Source of the DNA: Bacteroidales bacterium
GTDB taxonomy: Bacteria > Bacteroidota > Bacteroidia > Bacteroidales > UBA932
Direction: 5' to 3'
Assembly: GCA_017627955.1 (NCBI GenBank)
Contig: JAGAFU010000013.1
Coordinates: 25,421 to 89,420, forward strand
Length of the DNA stretch: 64,000 nucleotides
Below, piece after piece: positions 51,091 through 61,753 of this stretch (position 1 is its first letter; every line of letters begins with the position of its first letter). Position numbers and translations under genes: made by a program. The notes below the pieces were generated by a model that made no database searches, was not told where the DNA came from, and saw only the letters and a program-made list of their open reading frames with translations.

Positions 51091-53956
51091 ATTTATACCA
51101 AATGGCATTTGCCGGAATCCTCTCGAACTTCTCCCCTCCCTGCGGCCTCCAGGCCCAGAAGAGGGACTGTCCCTCATAATCCTCAAGATAAGTCAGACGG
51201 AACGGGTGCAAGCCCTTCATCAGAGGGATGCGGCCAGTAGCCGTGTAGGCCGCATGGGAGCCGTCATTATCAACGACCACCTGCCCGTCAATCTCCAGCA
51301 AGGCCCCGTCGTCGCTGCTAAGAGCGAAATCCCATATCCCGTCGGAAGGGATGTCGAGATATCCGGTGAAAATGTACCCGAAATGATCCTCGTCCGGAGC
51401 GTTCTTGATGGATGGCGAAGGCATGACTCCCGAAGACACAGGTATGCTGGCGCGCACATCGGCTGTTTTTGAGAACTGGCCGAGATGATAAGTATAACGG
51501 CAGCCGGCCAGCAAGCCGGAAGCGTCAGAGGCGGAAGCCGGGATCTTGACCGCCGGATATGCCTTAACCCGCATCAGCTCGCTTGGCTTAGCCCCTTCCT
51601 TGAAAGCCTTGGCTGAGATGACTGTTTCCTCGCTGATTTTGAAGGGTTTATCATATAATATAGAGTTCTCGTCCGGTTCGCTTCCATCAAGCGTATAACG
51701 GATTGAAGCGCCATCTGTACGGCTCTGTAGAGCCACCTCGAACTCTCCCTCGAAGTAAGTCGGATCGCCATGGAAATATGGCATGGAGACCTGGTCGCCG
51801 GAAGTAAGCGAATAAGGAACTTTCAGAGCGTCCCTGTCATGGGATGGCTCCTTGATGAGAGTGAAGGCCAGTTCCCCTCCTTCAACCAGCTGGTCATAGG
51901 TGACAAACAGGGCGTCAAGCGGTTCCCCGTTCAAAGTGACGGACTTGATGTAGGAATATTCGGGGTGATCAGCCGTGATGACAAGATCATTCTCTGATCC
52001 GACATCAATGGTAGCCTTCTTGAACAGAGGCGCGGACAAGACATATTCCCCGGTACCAGGGCAGATCGGATATATTCCCAGAGCGGACAAGACAAACCAT
52101 GCGGACATCTGGCCGCAATCCTCATTGCCGCTGATTCCTTCCGGAGTCGGGGAATACATTTCCTCAAGCATCTGGCGCACCAGTTTCTGCGATTTGTACG
52201 GCTGGCCGAGGAAATTGTAGAGATAGGTCATGTTGTGGCTGGGCTCGTTGCCGTGGGCATACTGGCCAACCAGACCGGTCATGTCACTGATCTTTACCGC
52301 AGGGTCCCTCTCATCGTAAGTGAAAAGGGAATCAAGGGCGGCGATCATTGCCTCCTTACCTCCCATCAATGCCGTAAGGCCCTGAAAATCATGAGGAGCG
52401 AAGAAACGATACTGCCATGGAATACCCTCAACATAGTCCCTTGAGCTACCAATGGGATTGAAAGAAGGCATCCAGTTGCCACCTGAGTTCTTTCCTCTCA
52501 TGAAACCGGAAGAAGCGTCAAAGATGGCCGTATAGCGTCTGGATCTCGCATAATATTCCTTCGCGATGTCATCTTTACCTGCCATTTCCGCCATCCTGGC
52601 TATGCACCAGTCGTCGTAGGCAAACTCCAATGTCTTCGAGACGGCTCCGCCCTCGCTGTTGGCAGGGACGTACCCGCAAGCGTTGTAGGCATTGGAACTC
52701 TCGTCGGTGTTCGAGGCGACGATCATGGCCTTCAAAGGTTCCTCAAAATCGAATGAACGAGTCTGGATCCACGCGTCGGCAAGCATCGACACGGCATGAT
52801 ACCCGATCATGCAATCTGTCTCAGAACTCGCGAGGGGCCATTTCGGAAGCCTCCCGCCCTTGGACGCCATATCCATGAGACTGAACACTATGTCGCCGAC
52901 AAGAGGCCGATTGATGATGGTCATCAGCGGGTTCCAAGTCCGGAAGGTATCCCAGAGGGAAAGCGTTGAATAGAACGCACCACCCTCAGGCACATGCGCG
53001 ATCTGCTGGTGGAAATCGCGGTATCTGCCATCCACATCATCTCCCCTGTTTGGAACGACCATGGTATGATAAAGAGCGGAATAAAAATTCGAGAGATCCT
53101 TCTCGCTCCCACCCTCGACCATGATCGTACCGAGAGCATCCGACCATGCCTTAGCAGCCTCGGAACGTACTGAATCAAAGTTATTTCCACCGACTTCAGC
53201 TTCCAGGTTCCGCTTGGCTCCGTCCGTGTCGACTTGCGAGAGTCCTACAGACACGGTGACGGTCTCAACAGACTCCGGGAAAGTCAGAACGATCCGGTCT
53301 CCATCCTGCTTTCCGGCCGAAGAGAACGGCTCGGAGAAAATGGCATGGAAGTAGATCTGCCTGTCCGGGGCCCACCCATTGACATGACGGCCTCCTTTGA
53401 CAGCGGAATCCCCTACCGGCTCCAGGAATATCTGGTTGGGATGGACCTCGCCTATATTGTAGGCCGCATCGATAAGGATGTGGCGCTCCCCTTTACCCTT
53501 GAAAGTATACCTGTGAACTCCCGTCCTCGTGGTAGCGGTCAATTCCGCGGTGATACCCGCTTCAGGGAAAACGACCTTGTAGTAGCCGGGAGAAGCGGTC
53601 TCATTGTCATGCGAGAAGGGAAGGTTCTCCGGAATAGCCTCACCGATAAACGGGAGGAATAGGAAATCGCCCAGGTCCGCGCAACCAGTACCACTCAAGT
53701 GGGTATGTGAGAATCCAAGAATCGAAGGATCGCTGTAGTGATAGCCCGAACTGCCGTCCCAAGTCTTGTTCCTGGTGTCAGGACTTAACTGCACCATACC
53801 GTAAGGGACTGTGGCACCCGGATAAGTGTGCCCATGGAAGCCCGTGCCGACAAAAGGATCGGCATAAGATACTGGATCAACAGAAGCATTGCCGGAGCAA
53901 GCCGCCAAAGCGACGGTCAGGACAAACGCTGGGATAATTTTGATAATCGGTTTCAA
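51089..53956 (-). CDS. GH92 alpha-mannosidase with FN3-associated and PA14 domains, lipoprotein
   Basis: 955 residues, starting at a TTG (53956); no ATG exists between the upstream stops and the signal peptide (FVLTVALAAC, Cys19). The GH92 blocks are VDPVSYADPFVGTGFHGHTY, GATVPYGMVQLSPDT, LWDTFRTWNPL, HGNEPSHNMTYLYNF and GNEDCGQMSAWF. FN3-associated (IRYTLDGSDPEDENSILYDKPF-like segment) and PA14 modules (SSDDGALLEIDGQ) close the protein. It heads block A of the PUL, with its own promoter at 53986-53993 and a 17-bp element shared with susC. The leader is short (about 23 bases). Activity: exo-acting alpha-mannosidase; linkage unknown. Confidence 0.93.
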   Translation of the reverse strand: MKPIIKIIPAFVLTVALAACSGNASVDPVSYADPFVGTGFHGHTYPGATVPYGMVQLSPDTRNKTWDGSSGYHYSDPSILGFSHTHLSGTGCADLGDFLFLPFIGEAIPENLPFSHDNETASPGYYKVVFPEAGITAELTATTRTGVHRYTFKGKGERHILIDAAYNIGEVHPNQIFLEPVGDSAVKGGRHVNGWAPDRQIYFHAIFSEPFSSAGKQDGDRIVLTFPESVETVTVSVGLSQVDTDGAKRNLEAEVGGNNFDSVRSEAAKAWSDALGTIMVEGGSEKDLSNFYSALYHTMVVPNRGDDVDGRYRDFHQQIAHVPEGGAFYSTLSLWDTFRTWNPLMTIINRPLVGDIVFSLMDMASKGGRLPKWPLASSETDCMIGYHAVSMLADAWIQTRSFDFEEPLKAMIVASNTDESSNAYNACGYVPANSEGGAVSKTLEFAYDDWCIARMAEMAGKDDIAKEYYARSRRYTAIFDASSGFMRGKNSGGNWMPSFNPIGSSRDYVEGIPWQYRFFAPHDFQGLTALMGGKEAMIAALDSLFTYDERDPAVKISDMTGLVGQYAHGNEPSHNMTYLYNFLGQPYKSQKLVRQMLEEMYSPTPEGISGNEDCGQMSAWFVLSALGIYPICPGTGEYVLSAPLFKKATIDVGSENDLVITADHPEYSYIKSVTLNGEPLDALFVTYDQLVEGGELAFTLIKEPSHDRDALKVPYSLTSGDQVSMPYFHGDPTYFEGEFEVALQSRTDGASIRYTLDGSEPDENSILYDKPFKISEETVISAKAFKEGAKPSELMRVKAYPAVKIPASASDASGLLAGCRYTYHLGQFSKTADVRASIPVSSGVMPSPSIKNAPDEDHFGYIFTGYLDIPSDGIWDFALSSDDGALLEIDGQVVVDNDGSHAAYTATGRIPLMKGLHPFRLTYLEDYEGQSLFWAWRPQGGEKFERIPANAIWYK

Positions 53957-53985
53957 GTTGTTAGCGCTATTAATGGTAAAGTAGG

Positions 53986-53993
53986 CAAATATA
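53986..53993 (-). promoter_or_regulatory. -10-type box TATATTTG of the GH92-led operon
   Basis: TATATTTG on the minus strand fits TAnnTTTG and lies 30 bases before the TTG start. No good TTTG is found 19-22 bases upstream, which would fit a promoter dependent on an activator bound at 54033-54049. Confidence 0.5.
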
Positions 53994-54032
53994 ACGAAAG
54001 TATCAGCAAATACCTTGATAAAAACGTTATCC

Positions 54033-54049
54033 TACACCCTAAATCACGC
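54033..54049 (-). promoter_or_regulatory. Candidate PUL operator GCGTGATTTAGGGTGTA upstream of the GH92 operon
   Basis: It shares GCGnGATTTAGGGTGnA with 43201-43217 upstream of susC. In both, the first base of the element is 56 bases before the first base of the TAnnTTTG box. The surrounding sequence is not otherwise similar, which argues against a recent duplication. Confidence 0.55.
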
Positions 54050-54069
54050 AAGAAACAACTTTCAGAAAA

Positions 54070-56670
54070 CTATTTTTTCTTTTTTGATTCGGCCCTTTTC
54101 AGAGCGGCGGCATCTTTTCTGGCCTTTTTCTTCTCATAGCGGGCCTTGTAACGATCCATGAGACGTTGCTCCCTGGCATCACTCTTCTCTTTTGCCTTGA
54201 GCATCTTCTCCATCTTGACGCGGCGCCTCTCGGCAGCCTTGGCATCTTTCTTCGCCTGTTTCTGGGCATCCTTTTCATCCAAAGCCGCCCACTTGGCCTC
54301 CTTTTTGGCTGTCCTTTGCTGGCGCAAGCTGTCGCGCAAAGCCATCTTGGCCTCACGATCCGCTTTCTTTTTCTCTTTCGCCTCATCAAACGGCTCCGCC
54401 GCCAGAGCCCTTCTCAAAGAGTCCATACGGGCGTTTCTGACCGAATCAGCGAACGCCTTGGCCAGAGAGAGGGAATCCATCTTAGCCAGTGAGTCAGACA
54501 CTGCCAGAGAGTCTGACATGGCCGACTTGGCCAGAGCATCCGGCACAGCGAGTGTGTCCGGCAAAGCCTGCCCTTCTGAAGTCGCCTTAATCTCAGTTAT
54601 CTCTTCAGCGAGATCGCCGTTACCGTCTTCACTTTGATTATCCCCGGCAAGTTTCTCTTCTTGAGCCAAAGCTTCAGCGGCGGCAGCGAGCTCAGCCTCC
54701 CTGGCTTCCTGCTCCGCCCTACGCACCTGTTTCAATGAGTCGGCGTCCGCAAGCATCTTGTTGATCTTCGCGATATGGCCGGGGAAATATTTTTCAGTTT
54801 GGGCAAAAGACGCCGCAGGAATATTCAAGTACTTCTTTCTCTGAGACTTCCGTGGCGTATAAGAGACCACGTCCTCCGGACCGGCAGGTCGTTTTTCCGG
54901 CTGCCAGGCGAAACCCTTGAGGAGCCGCTCGCCTTTTTTCAGCTGGACCGCCGGATAAGCGTTACTCTTGACTTCCTCGTAATATAGAAGATCATTTATA
55001 GCCCCTTTCTCGAATGTGGCGGTCAACATCTTGGCCTCGAACTTATTGACCGTCGCGAAAGCTCCTTTCTCCTCCAGGAAGAAAAGGCCAGAGGCTCCAC
55101 CCATCGAATCAAAACGGCGCAGGGCTCCGGTAGAGTCGAAGAAGGCCATCATCTCCGTTCCCTTTATCTGGTCAAAACAGATCGAATCCTCCTGGACCAC
55201 GATGAAAGCGTTGGACATCAGGCTGGCCTTATCCAACTTCTTGTCTTTCAGGACCACCGTTATACTATCCGCCGAATACTGCCGGCGTATTTCGTTCCAG
55301 ACTATCGGAGACCTGTACAAACGCACCAGAGAGTCAAGGTCATTATATTCCAACGAGTCGCAGACCACCTGCATGTCCCGGCGGAATACTTTGACGTTCC
55401 GCAAAGCCTGAATGAAACCTATCTTGGTCGAATCTCCGGCGGCTGGAGTCGCGGAAAGAGAGTCCGGCACGTCGGATTTCAAAGTGTCAGGCTCCTGATA
55501 CAGAAAAGAATAGTCAAACGAAGGTCCGCCCTTCTTTCTGCTCGCGGCGAGATTCGGATCTTCTTCCTCCATCTTCTTGCGGGCCTCCTCCGCGGCAGAC
55601 TTGGCCGCCTCGTAAGCTTTCTTTCGATATTCGGAGATCGGGTCGACCTGAAGATCCTTCAGGCGGCTTTCCGACTTTTTCAACTCGCCGGCCGGAACCG
55701 CGCATCGAGGAACAGCCCAATATTTAAGCTCATCCCCCCGCACATAAACCGTATCCTTGGAGCCGTCCTGCTCGAAAACCGCTATTATGGAAGGATCCCT
55801 CCGCATAACAACCCGCTCGAGAGAATCCACATACTGCATGTAACCACCCAAAGCGGTCAATTTCCTGCCCTCGTCAAGAAGCTCGACTTTACCAAGCATT
55901 GTGGCATTGTTTAAAAGCCTCTCGAAAACAAGGGTATCCGACCAGGCCTCCTGCTCCTTGGTCATAAGATGCACGTCCCGGGAGAAGGTGAAGAGCTCGG
56001 ATTTACGGTCATATACTCCGGCGTTGGACGAGAGCATGTCACCTCCCCGCCAAGCATGAGTGCCGGAGCCGAAGACAGCGACAGAAGTCTCCGTATTATA
56101 GTCCAAGGCATCCGTCTTGATAAAGATGGAGTCCGTGTACATGTTGACGTCCTTGAAAAACCGGAAAAGCTTGGTCTTGGAGTCATATCGGCCGACATCG
56201 CTCTCGATTATCTGCCCGTCCTTGTCCCGGAAAGAGCCGCCGTTACGGAATACAGCCACACTGTCCTTGGTGTTGTAGTCCAGATTCATCGTACGCAAGG
56301 TGTTCTTGTCCTTGTCTTGAAGCTGGACCAGGGACCCCCTGAACTCCGCCTGGCTGCTGCCGATGTAGTAATCGAGCTTGTCACTGGTCAGGACCGTACT
56401 GTTCTGGATGATTTTCACATGTCCAAGAGCCTGTATGACATTCTGGTCAACATCCCATAAGGAGGTGTCACACAACAACTTGGTGGAATTATGCTCAAAG
56501 CAGACATTACCCAGAGCCTTGCGGAAACTGTGGCCTCCGATGTCCTCCTGCTGAAGCTTGTCACACCTCAAGAGGCGGACAAGGCTGTCCTGCGGCTGAC
56601 TTTTCTGGGCCAGAAGAGCCAACGGAAGCGATAAAGCCAGTAAGGAGAGTATGAGGCGTCGGAAGGACAT
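54070..56670 (-). CDS. OstA-like (LptA/LptD N-terminal-like) protein with a lysine/alanine-rich C-terminus
   Basis: 866 residues with a signal peptide (1-21, ALLAQ). Residues 30-300 have repeated beta-strands of the OstA/LptA type (VCFEHNSTKLLCDTSLWDV, QALGHVKIIQNSTVLTSDKLDYY, SVAVFRNGGSFRDKDGQI, SSNAGVYDRKSELFTFSRDV). This fold carries lipopolysaccharide through the periplasm. A charged segment at 355-375 and a very long Lys/Ala/Glu/Arg-rich tail (about 650-866, probably coiled coil) are unusual against classic LptA. It overlaps the foldase gene by one base (TAATG) and closes the guaB operon. Confidence 0.85.
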   Translation of the reverse strand: MSFRRLILSLLALSLPLALLAQKSQPQDSLVRLLRCDKLQQEDIGGHSFRKALGNVCFEHNSTKLLCDTSLWDVDQNVIQALGHVKIIQNSTVLTSDKLDYYIGSSQAEFRGSLVQLQDKDKNTLRTMNLDYNTKDSVAVFRNGGSFRDKDGQIIESDVGRYDSKTKLFRFFKDVNMYTDSIFIKTDALDYNTETSVAVFGSGTHAWRGGDMLSSNAGVYDRKSELFTFSRDVHLMTKEQEAWSDTLVFERLLNNATMLGKVELLDEGRKLTALGGYMQYVDSLERVVMRRDPSIIAVFEQDGSKDTVYVRGDELKYWAVPRCAVPAGELKKSESRLKDLQVDPISEYRKKAYEAAKSAAEEARKKMEEEDPNLAASRKKGGPSFDYSFLYQEPDTLKSDVPDSLSATPAAGDSTKIGFIQALRNVKVFRRDMQVVCDSLEYNDLDSLVRLYRSPIVWNEIRRQYSADSITVVLKDKKLDKASLMSNAFIVVQEDSICFDQIKGTEMMAFFDSTGALRRFDSMGGASGLFFLEEKGAFATVNKFEAKMLTATFEKGAINDLLYYEEVKSNAYPAVQLKKGERLLKGFAWQPEKRPAGPEDVVSYTPRKSQRKKYLNIPAASFAQTEKYFPGHIAKINKMLADADSLKQVRRAEQEAREAELAAAAEALAQEEKLAGDNQSEDGNGDLAEEITEIKATSEGQALPDTLAVPDALAKSAMSDSLAVSDSLAKMDSLSLAKAFADSVRNARMDSLRRALAAEPFDEAKEKKKADREAKMALRDSLRQQRTAKKEAKWAALDEKDAQKQAKKDAKAAERRRVKMEKMLKAKEKSDAREQRLMDRYKARYEKKKARKDAAALKRAESKKKK

Positions 56671-58064
56671 TACTCCTGGGCGATCTTCGAGGTCCAGAGT
56701 TGGCGGCGGAACTCACAATCCTTGAACATTGGATCAATGACAATCCTGGTGTCTTCGATCTTCTTCTCAAGGAACTCATCAATAGCTTTCATCTGCCTCT
56801 CTTTCTTGACCTCGTCCTGAAGCAGGGGGAAATCATTCTCAAAGGTGGCCGTATGAGCCGGCAGGATCTTATCCACCTTGATTATCTTGTAGTTGGTCTT
56901 GCCGACCACGAAATCCTTCACCTCGTCGGGGCGTCCGTCATTGTCAGTTGACTCCACCGGATCGGATATCTCCCCTTCTTTCAAATCCTTGATCGCCCTA
57001 TAGTCCTCCGGCTTCAGCTGGTCGATCTCGAAATAAGAGGAACCCGTGTTAGGATCGGACATCTGTCCGCCGTTCGTCCTGGTCGGGGCATCCTGCGAAT
57101 AGAAGCTGGCCGCCATCTGGAAACTCACCGCTCCGTTCTGGATCTCGGTCTTGAGACTGTCAAGTGTCTTGAAAGCCTTTTCCCTGTCCTCACTTGTGTA
57201 CTTGGGTTTCAGCAATATGTGACGAGCGTTGAACATGTCCCCATTTTTCTCAAGGACCTCAATGATGTGGAAACCGTCCGGGGTCTCGACTATCTGGGAG
57301 ATGACACCCGGCTTGAGTGCCATGGCGGCATCCGAGAACACAGGCCAATAAATTGACTTGGAAGCCATTCCAAGTTCTCCACCCCTACGGGCGCTGCCAG
57401 GATCCTCGGAATACATGCGTGCGAGAGTGGCGAACTTCTCGCCGTTGATGATTCTCTCCCGCAGATCCAGAAGTTTCTCGCGGACAGCGAGATCGGCCGC
57501 TTCCCTGTCCGGATACAGGCAGATCTGGCTGAGCTGGTACTTGATCGGGACTATCGGCAGGTTCTTGGTGTCGACCGTGTCCATGTAGCCCTTGACATCC
57601 AGAGGAGTCATGTCGGGAACTTCCTTGACGATCTTGGCCTGCTCCTCCTGGGTAAGGCTGATATCCTCATATTGCTGACGCCATTCCTGACGCAAGCGGT
57701 AGAGGGGCTTGCCGAAATATTCCTCAAGCTTATCCTGGCCACCCATCAAAGTGAGGAAGTTGTCCACCCTTTGGGAAAGCATGGCCTCGACGTTGTCTGT
57801 ACTGACTGACAAGGAGTCAATCCTCGCCTGCATCAGGAAAAGCTTGGTCTCAAGGATATTCTCGAGCACCTCGCATCGGAGACTATGATCAGAGGAAAGG
57901 CCCTGTGCCCTCCTCTCCTTCACCATGTCCTCGATGTCCGAGATCAGAACCACCTCATTGCCAACCACGGCGACTGACTTGTCGACATATTTGTATTTCT
58001 GGGCACCTGCCACGAAGCACGAGGCAAAAACGGCCAACAGGGCGAATATCGTTTTCCTTGTCAT
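56670..58064 (-). CDS. SurA-like periplasmic peptidyl-prolyl isomerase (two PpiC domains)
   Basis: 464 residues with a signal peptide (1-21, FVAGAQ). A SurA-type N-terminal region (VDKSVAVVGNEVVLISDIEDM) is followed by two parvulin domains at about 172-270 (GEKFATLARMYSEDPGSARRG, GELGMASKSIYWPVF) and about 275-400 (ARHILLKPKYTSEDREK, MAASFYSQDAPTRTNGGQM). Such proteins chaperone outer-membrane barrel proteins. The gene lies between a second foldase (4-base ATGA overlap) and the OstA-like gene (1-base overlap), matching a role in outer-membrane biogenesis. Confidence 0.93.
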   Translation of the reverse strand: MTRKTIFALLAVFASCFVAGAQKYKYVDKSVAVVGNEVVLISDIEDMVKERRAQGLSSDHSLRCEVLENILETKLFLMQARIDSLSVSTDNVEAMLSQRVDNFLTLMGGQDKLEEYFGKPLYRLRQEWRQQYEDISLTQEEQAKIVKEVPDMTPLDVKGYMDTVDTKNLPIVPIKYQLSQICLYPDREAADLAVREKLLDLRERIINGEKFATLARMYSEDPGSARRGGELGMASKSIYWPVFSDAAMALKPGVISQIVETPDGFHIIEVLEKNGDMFNARHILLKPKYTSEDREKAFKTLDSLKTEIQNGAVSFQMAASFYSQDAPTRTNGGQMSDPNTGSSYFEIDQLKPEDYRAIKDLKEGEISDPVESTDNDGRPDEVKDFVVGKTNYKIIKVDKILPAHTATFENDFPLLQDEVKKERQMKAIDEFLEKKIEDTRIVIDPMFKDCEFRRQLWTSKIAQE

Positions 58065-58924
58065 TTCCTAGAATATATTTCAAATTTCTCCTTAGCCTTG
58101 GCGTCTTCTATCAAGTCTTGTTCCAAAGTTGTCAGGAGCTGGTGCTTTCTTCCGCTGACGATAATATCCTTTATCCTTTCCTCGCAGAATTCAACAGGCG
58201 GGATCTCCCCGGCTTTGACCATGTCGGCGACAAAGGCGACACAGAGACTGCCGGCCCCATCCTTGATCTCTATGAACTTGCCGTTCTTCTTCGACAGCAT
58301 CTCGACATAGTCCACCCCGAAATCCCCCGCAAGGGACACGGCGTCAATCCAAGTGTCGGACAAATCCACATAGCGTTGGGCGGAATTAAACGCGACACTG
58401 TCGGCAGCCATGACGTCGGCGACATCATCCGAAGACATCAACTTCTTTATTTTCTGCAGATTCGGCGAATCTTCCGCTATCTTCATGAAACGGGCCTTGA
58501 GGATCGGACGCTCAAGCTTGAAATTTTCTTTGTGCGCCTCGAAATAGTCTGACACATCCTTGGCGGACACTGCCGTGTCAAGCCTTTCGGAAATGTACCT
58601 CTGCTCGAAACGATACCTCAACAAAGACTGCCGGTAGGCCTCAAGCTCTTTGGAGACATCCTTCTCTTCCTTGCTCAGCTTCTGCTCAGCGATGTCCTGA
58701 AAAGCCTTGTCCGTGGCCCAGGAGTTTATGTAGAGATTCGCCAACGCGGTGCTGTCCTCGGGACTGATGCCATTGGGAATCACCTGTTCAAGCTCGGACA
58801 GATACAATTCGTGGTCCCCCAGCTTAGCTACAACCTCCCCGTCATGGATGAAAGACTGGATGGCCTTGCAAGATGGAAACAGAGCCACCAGGATGATGGC
58901 TAATATGGGGAACCTTCTGAACAT
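58061..58924 (-). CDS. PpiC/SurA-like lipoprotein foldase
   Basis: 287 residues from the ATG at 58924 (the TTG three bases upstream is less likely). The N-terminus looks like a lipoprotein signal (ILVALFPSC). The sequence has the SurA-like N-terminal pattern (VVAKLGDHELYLSELEQVIP), a helical region (AFQDIAEQKLSKEEKDVSKELEAYRQSLL, in parts), and a C-terminal part with poor parvulin similarity, so isomerase activity is doubtful. In Bacteroidetes such a protein is regularly encoded between guaB and the SurA-like gene, as here. A chaperone-like role is inferred from position. Confidence 0.75.
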   Translation of the reverse strand: MFRRFPILAIILVALFPSCKAIQSFIHDGEVVAKLGDHELYLSELEQVIPNGISPEDSTALANLYINSWATDKAFQDIAEQKLSKEEKDVSKELEAYRQSLLRYRFEQRYISERLDTAVSAKDVSDYFEAHKENFKLERPILKARFMKIAEDSPNLQKIKKLMSSDDVADVMAADSVAFNSAQRYVDLSDTWIDAVSLAGDFGVDYVEMLSKKNGKFIEIKDGAGSLCVAFVADMVKAGEIPPVEFCEERIKDIIVSGRKHQLLTTLEQDLIEDAKAKEKFEIYSRK

Positions 58925-58927
58925 CAA

Positions 58928-60447
<1,520 letters not shown>

Positions 60448-60567
60448 AATGGCTAATTGACGACCTCCATCCTGTAGACGATTGAACTATTTAAAGTGTA
60501 TAGTTTCTCCCCGTTCTTATAAACAGCTATTTCCTTTTGGCTATCCAGCCGGCTTTGACGTATCTCT

Positions 60568-61683
60568 TTATCTGGGGAAGTAGCTTGGGCTGGCGAAGAC
60601 GGAGATTATGCCGGAGTCCGGGGCGTCGACATGGCCTACTATCCTCCTGGCGCATAGCGGTTTGCGGTCGTAATATTCGTCAGAAGAAGGATCCAGTGAG
60701 CTGATCCTCACTACCCATGAGGAATGGATGAAGCGCCCTTCTCCGATGTATATTCCGACATGAGTCGCTTTCGCGGGCTTCCCGTCCGAGGCCTCGCGTC
60801 CCCAGAAGACGAGGTCCCCGGGGAGCAGCCCGCTCCAGATCACCTCACCTTCCGCGCTGAAAAGCGGCAAGTTTTCTCCGATTCGTCCCTGCTGGGAGGC
60901 GTTGCGCGGAAGCAGGATCCCATTAGCGAAGAATACACTCCTGGTCAGACCGCTGCAATCCACATTTTTGATCGAGGTGCCTCCCCACATGTAAGGGACG
61001 CCGAGGAACCCGCGAGTCGTCTCAACCAGATCTTTTCTTAGCGCCGTCTCTTTATCAAGAGCCTCGTACTTGTCCTTGGCCCATTTGTAAAAAACCGCCA
61101 CATCCTTGGCCGGAACATAACCGGTCTTGCCGGAAGGCAGAACCACCCCGACAAATTTCTTTTTGAGCACCACCCGCCCTTCATCGTAGCCTTTCAAACT
61201 CCCCTTCGTATGGGTGATGGTCTTGTACATGATCCTGACTATATCGCCCTGGATAAACTCCGAGACTATCCCGGACTTAAGTGACGGTTCTTCATAGACA
61301 CAAGACCTGAAAGCTGTGCAAATGTACTTCGGAGCCTCCAGATAATCAGCTATTTCCTGATCACTCATCTTGACAAGTCCCCTGCTGTCCACCCAGGCGG
61401 TATAAGGCTCTGGGCTCTTGATCTTGGTCCAGCCGTCCTTCTCCTCCAGAATCTCGACAACGGTCCCCATCAGCGCCTGGTCGCCAAGTTCGGCCTCATA
61501 CTCGGGTTTCTCCCTCATGAAGTTGACCGAGAGATCCACGACAGCTTTAACCGGGGCCAAGGCTAATTCCTTGTCGGTCAATCTCAAATGGCTGTTGCCA
61601 GTTGGTTGGGCGGAAGCCGCGAGAGCTGTCCCGAGAGCAAAAGACAAAATCAGAGCGGTGCGGAAGATGGTTCTAATATTCAT
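60568..61683 (-). CDS. NlpC/P60 family peptidoglycan hydrolase with SH3-like domains
   Basis: 371 residues with a signal peptide (1-26, AASAQ). Residues about 45-200 hold SH3b-like domains (VVDLSVNFMREKPEYEAE, GTVVEILEEKDGWTKI, GYVPAKDVAVFYKW). The C-terminal NlpC/P60 domain has the catalytic Cys in NVDCSGLTRSVFF (C243), His in THVGIYIGEG (H308) and a third polar residue in RFIHSSW (H320). This arrangement is that of gamma-D-glutamyl-L-diamino acid endopeptidases of the Bacteroidetes dipeptidyl-peptidase VI type. It is transcribed away from the radical SAM gene. Confidence 0.92.
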   Translation of the reverse strand: MNIRTIFRTALILSFALGTALAASAQPTGNSHLRLTDKELALAPVKAVVDLSVNFMREKPEYEAELGDQALMGTVVEILEEKDGWTKIKSPEPYTAWVDSRGLVKMSDQEIADYLEAPKYICTAFRSCVYEEPSLKSGIVSEFIQGDIVRIMYKTITHTKGSLKGYDEGRVVLKKKFVGVVLPSGKTGYVPAKDVAVFYKWAKDKYEALDKETALRKDLVETTRGFLGVPYMWGGTSIKNVDCSGLTRSVFFANGILLPRNASQQGRIGENLPLFSAEGEVIWSGLLPGDLVFWGREASDGKPAKATHVGIYIGEGRFIHSSWVVRISSLDPSSDEYYDRKPLCARRIVGHVDAPDSGIISVFASPSYFPR

Positions 61684-61694
61684 GGCTTTATCAA

Positions 61695-61709
61695 TACTTT
61701 GTCGCTAAT
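61695..61709. promoter_or_regulatory. Short perfect palindrome between the NlpC/P60 and radical SAM genes
   Basis: GTCGCTA-ATA-TAGCGAT contains 6-base complementary arms (TCGCTA/TAGCGA) in the 70-base divergent gap. TATCTTTA, about 20 bases further on the plus strand, resembles a -10-type box for the radical SAM gene. Weak evidence. Confidence 0.3.
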
Positions 61710-61753
61710 ATAGCGATTTTTGGACTATCTTTACAGTCCAGGAGCAATTAGCC

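Noticed and set aside
54070-56670. A TolA-like or histone-like protein because of the Lys/Ala-rich tail
   Set aside because: The N-terminal OstA-like strands and operon position identify the protein better; the tail is low-complexity and not diagnostic.
58061-58924. An active second parvulin isomerase
   Set aside because: The characteristic PpiC blocks are weak or missing, so only a foldase-like role is claimed.
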